Assembly: GCF_018885265.1 (NCBI RefSeq)
Contig: NZ_CP076538.1
Location: 3,322,001-3,386,000, forward strand
Length of the DNA: 64,000 nucleotides
Origin: Amycolatopsis aidingensis
Lineage (GTDB): Bacteria > Actinomycetota > Actinomycetes > Mycobacteriales > Pseudonocardiaceae
Reading direction: 5' to 3'
The notes beneath the pieces are model-generated. The model did not search any database, was not told the origin of the DNA, and was given only the letters and a program-made list of their open reading frames with translations. Every line of letters starts with the position of its first letter. Position 1 is the stretch's first letter. Made by a program: the position numbers and the translations under genes. Of this stretch, positions 54,925 through 62,593 are shown one piece after another.

Positions 54925-56651
54925 TCGGACTGCTGCGCACCCGGCTGCGGCCCTACCGCCACCTGGTGGCGCTCGCCGCGCTGCTCCAGGCCGTCGAGGT
55001 CGTGGGCGTACTGCTGCTGCCCACGCTGAACGCGGCCGTGATCAACCACGGGGTGGTGACCGGCGACCGGGCGGACGTGCTGCGCTTCGGTGGGCTCATG
55101 GTGCTGGTGGCGCTGGCCGTGGTCGCCGCGGGGGTCAGCTCGGTGTACTTCGCCGCGCGCACCGCGCTGGCCTTCGGCCGCGACCTGCGCTCGGCCGTGT
55201 TCCGGCGGGTGCTCGGCCTGTCCGCACGCCAGGTCGGCCGGATCGGCAACTCCTCGCTGGAGGTGCGCACCGTCAACGATGTCGCGCACCTTGAGTCGCT
55301 GGTGCTCGCCGTGTTCACGGCGCTCGCCGCCGCGCCGCTGACCTGCGTGGGCAGCCTGGCGCTGGCACTGAACCAGAGCGTGCCGCTGTCCGTGGTCCCT
55401 GCGGCGCTGCTGCCGGTCATCGCGGTGATCGTGGTGCTCGTCGTGCTGCGGATGACCGCGGGCTACCGGCTGCTGCAACCCGGCCTCGACCGGCTCAACC
55501 GGACCCTCGGCGAGCAGATCACCGGGATACGGGTGGTGCGCGCGTTCGTACGCGGCGAGCACGAGCGGGCCCGGTTCCGCCGGACGAACGAGCAGGTGCT
55601 GCGGCACTCGCTGACCGTGGGCAGGCTGCTGGCCACCATGTTCCCCACCGTGACGCTGACCGCGAACCTCGCCACGGTCGCGGTGGTGTGGCTGGGCGCC
55701 GTTCGGGTGGACGGCGGTGCCATCCGGATCGGCACCGTCACCGCCTTCGTGGAGTACCTGGTGCTGATCGTGTGGTCGGTGGCGATGACCACCTTCGTGT
55801 TCGTGACCGTGCCAAGGGCCAGCGTGTCCGCCCGGCGGATTCGCGAGGTCCTCGACACCGAACCGGAACTGGCCGCCCCGGCAGCCCCGGTCCGTCCGCA
55901 CCCCGGCCGAGGCGGCCTCGAGCTGCGCGGGGTGGGCTTTCGTTACCAGGAGGCAGGGGAGTTCGCCCTGCGCGAGCTGGACCTCGCCGTTCGCCCCGGC
56001 GAGACGGTGGCGATCACCGGGAGCACCGGCAGCGGCAAGACCACCCTGCTGCACCTCGTGCTCCGGCTGTCCGAGGTCAGCACCGGCGCGGTGCTGGTGG
56101 ACGGGGTGGACGTGCGCAGGCTCGACCCCGCCGCGCTGACCGCCGCGGTCGGGCTGGTGCCGCAGTATGCCCACCTGCTCACCGGCACGGTGGCAGGCAA
56201 CCTCCGCTTCGGCAACCCGGACGCGGGCACCGCCCAGCTGTGGCATGCCCTCGAGGTGGCACAGGCCCGCGAGTTCGTCGAACGGATGCCAGGGGGGCTG
56301 GACGCGGAGATCTCGCACGGCGGGCGCAACCTGTCCGGCGGCCAGCGCCAGCGCCTCACCATCGCACGCACCCTGCTGCGCAGGCCACGGATCTACCTGT
56401 TCGACGACTGCTTCTCCGCGCTCGACCAGGCCACCGAGGCCGCGTTGCTGGCAGGGCTCGCGGCCGAGACCGCGGGCGCCACCGTGCTCCTTGTCGCGCA
56501 GCGGACCAGCACGATCCGGCGCGCGGACCGGATCGTCGTGCTGGAGGACGGCCGGGTGGCTGGCACCGGCGCGCACGATGACCTGTTGCTGGGCAACCCC
56601 GTCTACCGGGAGCTGGTCCACTCGCAACTGGCCCGGATGGAGGCAGGATGA
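54918..56651 (+). CDS. ABC exporter half-transporter (type IV fold, degenerate ATP-site half)
   Basis: 577 residues, GTG at 54918, about 80 bp after the last PKS gene. The N-terminal half has about six hydrophobic segments; the C-terminal ATPase has Walker A GSTGSGKTT (about residue 368), signature LSGGQRQR (about 472), Walker B YLFDDCFSALD (Asp-Cys where Glu-Ala is usual) and switch region AQRTST (Gln for His). These changes make its own Walker site poorly catalytic, while its signature is intact. It overlaps the next transporter gene by ATGA, so the two probably form a heterodimer that exports the finished macrolide and may confer self-resistance. Similar pairs occur in polyene clusters (NysG/NysH type). 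Confidence 0.93.
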   Translation: MLIGLLRTRLRPYRHLVALAALLQAVEVVGVLLLPTLNAAVINHGVVTGDRADVLRFGGLMVLVALAVVAAGVSSVYFAARTALAFGRDLRSAVFRRVLGLSARQVGRIGNSSLEVRTVNDVAHLESLVLAVFTALAAAPLTCVGSLALALNQSVPLSVVPAALLPVIAVIVVLVVLRMTAGYRLLQPGLDRLNRTLGEQITGIRVVRAFVRGEHERARFRRTNEQVLRHSLTVGRLLATMFPTVTLTANLATVAVVWLGAVRVDGGAIRIGTVTAFVEYLVLIVWSVAMTTFVFVTVPRASVSARRIREVLDTEPELAAPAAPVRPHPGRGGLELRGVGFRYQEAGEFALRELDLAVRPGETVAITGSTGSGKTTLLHLVLRLSEVSTGAVLVDGVDVRRLDPAALTAAVGLVPQYAHLLTGTVAGNLRFGNPDAGTAQLWHALEVAQAREFVERMPGGLDAEISHGGRNLSGGQRQRLTIARTLLRRPRIYLFDDCFSALDQATEAALLAGLAAETAGATVLLVAQRTSTIRRADRIVVLEDGRVAGTGAHDDLLLGNPVYRELVHSQLARMEAG

Positions 56652-58507
56652 CCGGCAGCGGCGAACCCCCGGACGCGGAACCCGCGCGGTCCCAGCCAGC
56701 CGTCGCCCGGCGCCTGCTGGCCCAGCTGCGGCCACACCGATGGCGGCTGGCCGCCGTGCTCGGCACCGCCATCGGCGGGGTGGCCGCGGGCACCCTGGCC
56801 GCCCCGCGGGTGCTCGGGTACGCCACCGACCTGATCTTCGCAGGCGCGGTCGGCGGGTCCCTGCCCGCGGGCGCCACGCAGGCGGAGGCGCTCGAGGGGC
56901 TGCGGGCCGAGGGCAGGGACGACCTGGCGGAGGTGTACGCCACCGTCGACATCGTGCCGGGGCAGGGCGTGGACTTCGCCAGGCTCGGGCTGGTGCTGCT
57001 CGGGTTGCTCGGCCTGTACCTTGCGGCGTTCGCCTGCACCCTGGTGGCGGAACGGCTGACCGCAGTGGTGGTCGCCAGGGTGGTTTTCGACCTGCGCGAG
57101 CGGGTGGCGGCCAAGCTGACCAGGCTGCCGTTGAGCTACTTCGACCGGCGCTCCCGTGGCGAGCTGCAGAGCAGGCTCACCAACGATGTGGACAACGTGC
57201 AGAAGGCACTGCAGCAGGGGATGGCGCAGCTGGTCACCAAGACGTTCGCGGTGCTCGGCGTGCTGGTGCTGATGTTCGTGGTGTCCCCGCTGCTGGCGGT
57301 GATCGTGCTGGCCACCCTGCCGGTGGCGGGGCTGATCGCGGCGCCGATCACCCGGCGGGCGCGCAGCCGGTTCACCGAGCGGTGGAACGCGACCGGCGAG
57401 CTGAACGCGCATGTCGAGCAGGTGTACGCGGCACATTCGCTGGTGGCCGCGTTCGGCAGACGTGAGTACGTCGAGCGCACCTTCGACGAGCACAACGAAA
57501 AGGTGTTCCGCGCGGCCCGGCGCGGGCAGGTGGCTTCGGAGGCGGTCGAGCCCGCGATGAGCATGGTCGCCAACCTCAACTACATCCTGATCGCGGTCGT
57601 CGGCGCGCTACGGGTGATCGGCGGCTCCGTCTCGATCGGCGAGGTACAGGCTTTCCTGCACTACAGCGGGCATTTCGGGCACAACGCGGGCATGCTGGCC
57701 GGGATCATCGGCCAGCTACAGTCCGGCCTCGCCTCAGCCGAGCGGATCTTCGACCTGCTGGACGCGCAGGAGGAACCGCCCGACCCGGAGGGGGCTGCGG
57801 TTCCGGAACCGGTGCGCGGCCGGGTGTGCTTCGAGCGGGTCGGGTTCTGCTACACCCCGGACACCCCGGTGATCCAGGACCTGTCGTTCACCGTCGAACC
57901 GGGGCAGACGGTCGCCATCGTCGGCGCCACCGGGGCGGGCAAGACCACGCTGGCCAACCTGCTGCTGCGGTTCTACCAGCTGGACAGCGGCCGCATCCTG
58001 GTGGACGGTACGGATATCGCTACGCTGCCACGGGACTCGGTCCGGCGGCTGACCGGCGTGGTCCTCCAGGACAGCTGGCTGTTCGAGGGCACCGTCGCGG
58101 AGAACATCGCCTACGGCAGGCCGCTGGCGAGCAGGGAGCAGGTCGTGGCCGCCGCCCGCGCCACCCGGGTCGACCACCTCATCCGCACCCTGCCCGACGG
58201 ATACGACACCGTGCTGGACGAGTCAACCGGGATCAGCGCGGGGGAGCGGCAGCTGATCATGGCCGCCCGCGCGCTGCTGTCCGATCCGGCCATCCTCATC
58301 CTGGACGAGGCCACCAGTTCCGTGGACGCCCGCACCGAGGTACTCGTCCAGCGGGCGATGACCTCGCTGCTCGCCGGGCGGACGAGCTTCGTCATCGCCC
58401 ACCGGCTGTCCACCATCCGGGAGGCCGACCTGATCCTGCTGCTGGACTCCGGCCGGGTCGTTGAGCACGGCAGGCACGCGGAACTGCTGGACGCCGACGG
58501 CGGCTAG
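56648..58507 (+). CDS. ABC exporter half-transporter, catalytic partner
   Basis: 619 residues, ATG overlapping the previous stop. Hydrophobic segments lie in the first 330 residues, with a longer extracellular stretch early on (about 45-110). The ATPase has Walker A GATGAGKTT (about 427), Walker B ILDEATSSVD with catalytic Glu, switch AHRLST with His, but signature ISAGERQ in place of LSGGQ. Together with the upstream protein this gives one normal and one degenerate ATP site, the usual arrangement in heterodimeric exporters. It is the last gene of the rightward PKS/export operon; a strong hairpin follows at 58636. Confidence 0.94.
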   Translation: MTGSGEPPDAEPARSQPAVARRLLAQLRPHRWRLAAVLGTAIGGVAAGTLAAPRVLGYATDLIFAGAVGGSLPAGATQAEALEGLRAEGRDDLAEVYATVDIVPGQGVDFARLGLVLLGLLGLYLAAFACTLVAERLTAVVVARVVFDLRERVAAKLTRLPLSYFDRRSRGELQSRLTNDVDNVQKALQQGMAQLVTKTFAVLGVLVLMFVVSPLLAVIVLATLPVAGLIAAPITRRARSRFTERWNATGELNAHVEQVYAAHSLVAAFGRREYVERTFDEHNEKVFRAARRGQVASEAVEPAMSMVANLNYILIAVVGALRVIGGSVSIGEVQAFLHYSGHFGHNAGMLAGIIGQLQSGLASAERIFDLLDAQEEPPDPEGAAVPEPVRGRVCFERVGFCYTPDTPVIQDLSFTVEPGQTVAIVGATGAGKTTLANLLLRFYQLDSGRILVDGTDIATLPRDSVRRLTGVVLQDSWLFEGTVAENIAYGRPLASREQVVAAARATRVDHLIRTLPDGYDTVLDESTGISAGERQLIMAARALLSDPAILILDEATSSVDARTEVLVQRAMTSLLAGRTSFVIAHRLSTIREADLILLLDSGRVVEHGRHAELLDADGG

Positions 58508-58578
58508 GCCCGGTTGTACGCGGCGCAGGACGGCGTCACCCTGGGGTGACTCCGCGAGCCCGGGTGGCGGCCGGGAAC

Positions 58579-58748
58579 GGCAAACTCGCCGACGCGAACA
58601 GCAAACTCGCGTGCATGAGCGGCAAACGCGTGCGCGTGGGCGGCAAACACGCCGGGCCGGGTGTGTTTGCCGCCCACATCCGCGCGTTGGCCCGCCACGC
58701 GCATGCGTTGGCTCTCCACATCCGCGCGTTGGCCGTCGACGCGCGGGT
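58579..58748. repeat. Eight-unit, 21-bp-period inverted repeat array
   Basis: Four direct units start with RGCAAAC at 58579, 58600, 58621 and 58642, exactly 21 bp apart. Four inverted units carry GTTTGCC/GTTGGCY at 58665, 58686, 58707 and 58728, again exactly 21 bp apart. The right-hand units read GGCCAACGCGCGGATGTGG on the minus strand with small variations. The two arms meet at a perfect hairpin. The array lies between convergent genes and ends 2 bp before the glycosyltransferase stop. It contains no plausible gene. Confidence 0.9.
58636..58677. terminator. Strong hairpin, probable bidirectional terminator
   Basis: The arm GTGGGCGGCAAACAC (58636-58650) is perfectly complementary to GTGTTTGCCGCCCAC (58663-58677). 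Pairing continues inward by about three more pairs, one of them G-U, leaving a loop of about 6 nt. No U tract follows, as is common in actinomycetes. Its place between convergent transcription units supports termination from both sides. It is also the centre of the 21-bp array. Confidence 0.7.
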
Positions 58749-58750
58749 GA

Positions 58751-60007
58751 TTACCGGGTGGCGGCGGCGATCTCCGCGAGGGAGCAGGCCACGGCGGCGG
58801 GGGAGGGCATGGACTCCGCCGTGGCGGCGAGTTCGCGGGCGGCGGTGCGGAAGGACGGCTCGCCGAGCAGGCGGCGCAGGCCGGCGGTGATGGCGGTGTC
58901 GTCCGCGTGGTAGCTCGGCACGGTCAGGCCGCAGCCCACCGCGGTGAACCGGTCGGTGAACAGCGCGGTGTTGCTGGCAAGGGAAAGGGTAAGCTGCGGG
59001 ATTCCGGCGGCGACGGAGGTCATTGCCACCCCGGCCCCGCCGTAGTGCACCACCGCGTCGCAGTCGGGCAGCACCAGGTGCAGCGGCATCTCCACCAGGG
59101 GATGAACGTTGTCCGGCAACGGGCCGCAGGCCTCCAGGTCCTCCCGTACCGCCAGTACCAGCACCTCCGCTCCCAGCGTGGTGGCCGCCTCGACCACCTG
59201 CGGCAGCCGGTTGGAGACCTGGCCGAAGTTGTGCGTCCCGCCGCGGCCCCACACCACGCAGACCCGTGGCCTGCCGGAGCGGCCCGGCAGTTCCAGGGGT
59301 ACCGCGCCCGGCCCGTTGTAGGGCACGTACCGCATCGGCAGCCGGGTACCCCGCAGCACCGGCGCGATCGGGTCCGGGCACGGGTCGATGATGTGGTCGA
59401 TCCGGGCGTAGATCCGCTCGGCCAGATCGTGGCCGACCATCTCGCCCAGGGTCCAGGCCGCCGTCGCGGAGTTCAGCCGCTCGGTACGGCCGTCGGCACC
59501 CAGCGGGTCCAGTCCGTCGTCGGGGCCGGTGGGTCCCCACAGGTGGAGGATGTTGGGTACCTGGGCTGCTTCGGCTGCCGGGGGTCCTTCGTAGCCGACC
59601 AGGTCGTGTACCACCAGGTGGGGGCGCCAGCAGCGGGCGTAGTCGCGGGCGGCGTCGATGCTGCGGTGCAGGCGCCGGCGGGAGCGGGCCGAGGTGGTGT
59701 CCCACCACTGCTGGAAGTCGAAGGTGTCCTTGTCCAGTGGTTCCCCGGTGTCCGGGTGCGGTGGCGGATCGGGGTAGGGCCAGCTACCCAGATAAAAACT
59801 CCCCACATTGAAGCTACGGGTGAACAGCAGCAGATCAAGGGTGTCCAGCAGCGGAACGGGGGTGAGCCCCGCGGCCGTCAACCGGTCCACATCGGACTCC
59901 GTGCAGAGCACGTGTACCTCGTGTCCGGCGGCGCGCAGGGCCCAGCCCAGCGGAACCATCGGAAAGTAGTGCCCCGGCCACGAGGACACCACGAACAACA
60001 CCCGCAT
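58751..60007 (-). CDS. GT-B macrolide-type glycosyltransferase
   Basis: 418 residues. ATG at 60007 is preferred to GTG 60019 because GTGGAG lies just before it and MRVLFVVSSWPGHYFPMVPL is the normal family start. The protein has the two-domain GT1/GT-B layout; the nucleotide-sugar pocket is marked by DAVVHYGGAGVAMTSVAAGIPQ near residue 320. It should transfer a deoxysugar to the macrolactone or to a first sugar. It is paralogous to the gene at 61290; 102 residues (FNVGSFYLG to PDDGLD) are identical and encoded by a 306-bp perfect inverted repeat. Substrate residues outside that core differ, so the two may act on different positions. Confidence 0.94.
   Translation of the reverse strand: MRVLFVVSSWPGHYFPMVPLGWALRAAGHEVHVLCTESDVDRLTAAGLTPVPLLDTLDLLLFTRSFNVGSFYLGSWPYPDPPPHPDTGEPLDKDTFDFQQWWDTTSARSRRRLHRSIDAARDYARCWRPHLVVHDLVGYEGPPAAEAAQVPNILHLWGPTGPDDGLDPLGADGRTERLNSATAAWTLGEMVGHDLAERIYARIDHIIDPCPDPIAPVLRGTRLPMRYVPYNGPGAVPLELPGRSGRPRVCVVWGRGGTHNFGQVSNRLPQVVEAATTLGAEVLVLAVREDLEACGPLPDNVHPLVEMPLHLVLPDCDAVVHYGGAGVAMTSVAAGIPQLTLSLASNTALFTDRFTAVGCGLTVPSYHADDTAITAGLRRLLGEPSFRTAARELAATAESMPSPAAVACSLAEIAAATR
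59507..59812 (-). repeat. Left arm of a 306-bp perfect inverted repeat
   Basis: Reverse complement of 61485-61790, checked block by block by eye with no mismatch. It encodes the central part of the glycosyltransferase. A second identical stretch of about 116 bp covers the start of both genes (mirror of 61279-61394). Confidence 0.93.
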
Positions 60008-60067
60008 ACGCCACTCCACCCGTTGACAGCGCCGGATTCCAGCCCGGCCGAGAATGACCGGGCCCGG

Positions 60068-60083
60068 CTGGAGGAATCCCTAG
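60068..60083 (-). promoter_or_regulatory. PimM-like (PAS-LuxR) operator, site 2
   Basis: CTGGAGGAATCCCTAG matches CTVGGGAWWTCCCBAG at 14 of 16 positions. It lies between the divergent glycosyltransferase (60 nt from its ATG) and the dehydratase gene (79 nt from its GTG). Flanks (GGCT before, ATCCG after) are shared with site 3. Confidence 0.65.
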
Positions 60084-60162
60084 ATCCGGTGCCGTTCAAT
60101 GGCGGCGCGAAGGCCACGCGACAACCACGGACGCCTGCTCGCCCCACCGGAAAGGGGAAGAC

Positions 60163-61200
60163 GTGTCCAAGCGCGCACTGATCACCGGGATCACCGGGCA
60201 GGACGGCTCCTACCTCACCGAGTACCTGCTCGGGCTGGGCTATCAGGTCTGGGGCCTGGTCACGCCGAGGGCGGACCCGCGCGCCTCGCGGATCGGGCAC
60301 CTGCTGGCCGAGGTCTCCCTGCTGCGCGGGGACCTGACGGACGCGGAAAGCCTGGTGGCGGCGGTGGACAGGGCGCGGCCCGACGAGGTGTACAACCTGG
60401 CCGCCATGTCCTTCGTGCCGCTGTCCTGGCAGCAGGCGGAACTCGCCGCCGATGTCAACGGCATGGGAGTGCTGCGGATGCTGGAGGCCATCCGGATCGT
60501 CTCCGGGCGAGACGGGCCGCCAGGCGGCGCGCACCCCGGGGACCCGCGGTTCTACCAGGCTTCCTCCTCCGAGATGTTCGGCAACGCCGCGGAGACACCG
60601 CAGCACGAGCACACCCCGCCGCAACCCCGCAGCCCCTACGGCGCCGCCAAGGCCTACGGGCACCTGCTCACCGGGAACTACCGGGACGCACTCGGCCTGT
60701 ACGCGGTTTCCGGGATCATGTTCAACCACGAGTCACCCCGCCGCCGCCCCGGCGTCGCGCGCAAGATCTCCCTCGCGGTGGCCCGGATCAAACTCGGCCA
60801 CCAGGACAAGCTCCACCTCGACCGGCTCGACGCCCGGCGGGACTGGGGCTACGCGGGCGACTACGTCCGCGCCATGCATCTGGCGTTGCAGCAGGACCGC
60901 GCCGCCGACTACGTGATCGGCACCGGCCGCACGCACTCCGTCCGGGACATGGTGCGGATCGCCTTCGACGAGGTGGGCCTCGACTGGCGGGACCACGTCA
61001 CCTCGGGCTCCGGACCGGAGGACACGGTGGAGACCGACCTGCTGCGCGCCGATCCGGTCCGCGCGCACAGCAGGCTGGGCTGGCGCCCCACCGTCAGCTT
61101 CGAAGAGCTGGTACGCATGATGGTCGACTCCGACCTGCGCGGGCTCACCACGGAACGGGGCGCGGCGGCCCACCCGCGGATCGCGGGCCAGGTCGGCTGA
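60163..61200 (+). CDS. GDP-mannose 4,6-dehydratase-like NDP-sugar dehydratase
   Basis: 345 residues, GTG at 60163 after AAAGGGGAAG. The extended short-chain dehydrogenase features are clear: GITGQDGSYL cofactor motif at residue 8, ASSSEMFG with the catalytic Ser, YGAAKAY (Tyr-x3-Lys), and FNHESPRRR, a GMD hallmark. The enzyme converts GDP-mannose to GDP-4-keto-6-deoxymannose, precursor of D-rhamnose, perosamine or mycosamine type sugars. A dTDP-sugar substrate cannot be excluded. It sits between two inverted glycosyltransferase paralogues and shares the operator region at 60068 with the left one. Confidence 0.92.
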   Translation: MSKRALITGITGQDGSYLTEYLLGLGYQVWGLVTPRADPRASRIGHLLAEVSLLRGDLTDAESLVAAVDRARPDEVYNLAAMSFVPLSWQQAELAADVNGMGVLRMLEAIRIVSGRDGPPGGAHPGDPRFYQASSSEMFGNAAETPQHEHTPPQPRSPYGAAKAYGHLLTGNYRDALGLYAVSGIMFNHESPRRRPGVARKISLAVARIKLGHQDKLHLDRLDARRDWGYAGDYVRAMHLALQQDRAADYVIGTGRTHSVRDMVRIAFDEVGLDWRDHVTSGSGPEDTVETDLLRADPVRAHSRLGWRPTVSFEELVRMMVDSDLRGLTTERGAAAHPRIAGQVG

Positions 61201-61210
61201 GCCCGCGGAT

Positions 61211-61226
61211 CTAGGGTTTCCTCCAG
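61211..61226 (+). promoter_or_regulatory. PimM-like (PAS-LuxR) operator, site 3
   Basis: CTAGGGTTTCCTCCAG matches the palindromic consensus at 13 of 16 positions and lies 63 nt before the ATG of the second glycosyltransferase. The match with site 2 extends into both flanks, so the promoter was duplicated along with the gene. Confidence 0.6.
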
Positions 61227-61289
61227 CCGCCACGGTCCATCCTTGGTCCGGCCGGATGCCGGTGCCCTGTCGACGACTTGGAGTGGCGT

Positions 61290-62573
61290 ATGCGGGTGTT
61301 GTTCGTGGTGTCCTCGTGGCCGGGGCACTACTTTCCGATGGTTCCGCTGGGCTGGGCCCTGCGCGCCGCCGGACACGAGGTACACGTGCTCTGCGCACCG
61401 TCCGAAGTGGGCGGACTGACCAGAGCAGGGCTGACCCCGGTACCGGTGCTGGACACCCTGGACGTCACCCAGTACGCGCGGGTGTTCAATGTGGGGAGTT
61501 TTTATCTGGGTAGCTGGCCCTACCCCGATCCGCCACCGCACCCGGACACCGGGGAACCACTGGACAAGGACACCTTCGACTTCCAGCAGTGGTGGGACAC
61601 CACCTCGGCCCGCTCCCGCCGGCGCCTGCACCGCAGCATCGACGCCGCCCGCGACTACGCCCGCTGCTGGCGCCCCCACCTGGTGGTACACGACCTGGTC
61701 GGCTACGAAGGACCCCCGGCAGCCGAAGCAGCCCAGGTACCCAACATCCTCCACCTGTGGGGACCCACCGGCCCCGACGACGGACTGGACACCGTCGACG
61801 GCAGCAACGGCAACGAGCAGTTCACCTCCGCCACCGCCAGGCACACCCTGACCGAGCTGGCAGGCCACGACCTCGCCGAGCGGATCTACGGCCACACCGA
61901 GTACGTCCTCGACCCCTGCCCCGACCCGGTGGCCCCGAAGCTGCGCCGCGGGCAGCGACTGCCGATGCGGTACGTGCCCTACAACGGGCCGGGCGCGGTA
62001 CCCCTGGAACTTCCGGAACCCTCCGGCAGGCCACGGGTCTGCATGGTGTGGGGCCGCTCCGGCACCCGTACCTTCGGCGCGGCCTCCAACAAGCTGCCGC
62101 AGATGATCGAGGCGGCCACCTCGCTGGACGCGGAGGTGCTGCTACTGGCGCTGCGCGAGGACGTGCAGGGGTACGACCTCCCGGACACCGTGCACCCGAT
62201 GGTCGAGGTGCCGCTGCACCTGGTGCTGCCCGGTTGCGACGCGGTGGTGCACTACGGCAGCGGCGGCGCGACGATGACCTCCGTCGCCGCCGGGGTGCCC
62301 CAGCTCGCACTGCCGCTGGCGCACAACTCGGCCCTGCTCACCGGGCGCTTCACCGAGGTGGGCTGCGGCCTCACCGTGCCCAACTACGAGGCCGACGTGC
62401 CCTCCCTGCGAGCGGCGCTGGAACGGCTGGTCGGCGAGGCATCCTTCGCGGCGGCAGCAAGGGACCTGGCCGCCATGGCGGCCGGCATGCCCACCCCCGC
62501 CGCCACCGTCGGCACCCTCGAGGACATCGCCGGTGCCCGCACCGGCCCGCCGGCGAGCCACGCGCTCGCCTGA
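61290..62573 (+). CDS. GT-B macrolide-type glycosyltransferase, second paralogue
   Basis: 427 residues, ATG at 61290 with GGAG just upstream; a TTG at 61278 in the same frame is less likely. Same fold as the gene at 58751, with DAVVHYGSGGATMTSVAAGVPQ near residue 320 (one Gly-Ala pair replaced by Ser-Gly-Gly-Ala relative to the paralogue). The N-terminal 35 residues and a 102-residue core are identical to the paralogue; other parts diverge (for example LDTLDVTQYARV against LDTLDLLLFTRS), which suggests different acceptors. It heads an operon with the hydrolase (20 bp gap) and the thymidylyltransferase. Confidence 0.94.
   Translation: MRVLFVVSSWPGHYFPMVPLGWALRAAGHEVHVLCAPSEVGGLTRAGLTPVPVLDTLDVTQYARVFNVGSFYLGSWPYPDPPPHPDTGEPLDKDTFDFQQWWDTTSARSRRRLHRSIDAARDYARCWRPHLVVHDLVGYEGPPAAEAAQVPNILHLWGPTGPDDGLDTVDGSNGNEQFTSATARHTLTELAGHDLAERIYGHTEYVLDPCPDPVAPKLRRGQRLPMRYVPYNGPGAVPLELPEPSGRPRVCMVWGRSGTRTFGAASNKLPQMIEAATSLDAEVLLLALREDVQGYDLPDTVHPMVEVPLHLVLPGCDAVVHYGSGGATMTSVAAGVPQLALPLAHNSALLTGRFTEVGCGLTVPNYEADVPSLRAALERLVGEASFAAAARDLAAMAAGMPTPAATVGTLEDIAGARTGPPASHALA
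61485..61790 (+). repeat. Right arm of the 306-bp perfect inverted repeat
   Basis: Exact reverse complement of 59507-59812. The two arms flank the dehydratase gene and both divergent promoters, so homologous recombination between them would invert 59813-61484 without destroying either glycosyltransferase frame. Confidence 0.93.
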
Positions 62574-62593
62574 GCGAACGGAAGGAGTCCGTG

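Noticed and set aside
58579..58748. CRISPR array
   Set aside because: The 21-bp units have no unique spacers, half are inverted, and no cas genes are nearby.
60008..60019. Earlier starts giving MEWRM at both glycosyltransferases (60019 and 61278)
   Set aside because: GGAG just ahead of the internal ATG serves as ribosome site, and the family normally begins at MRVLF.
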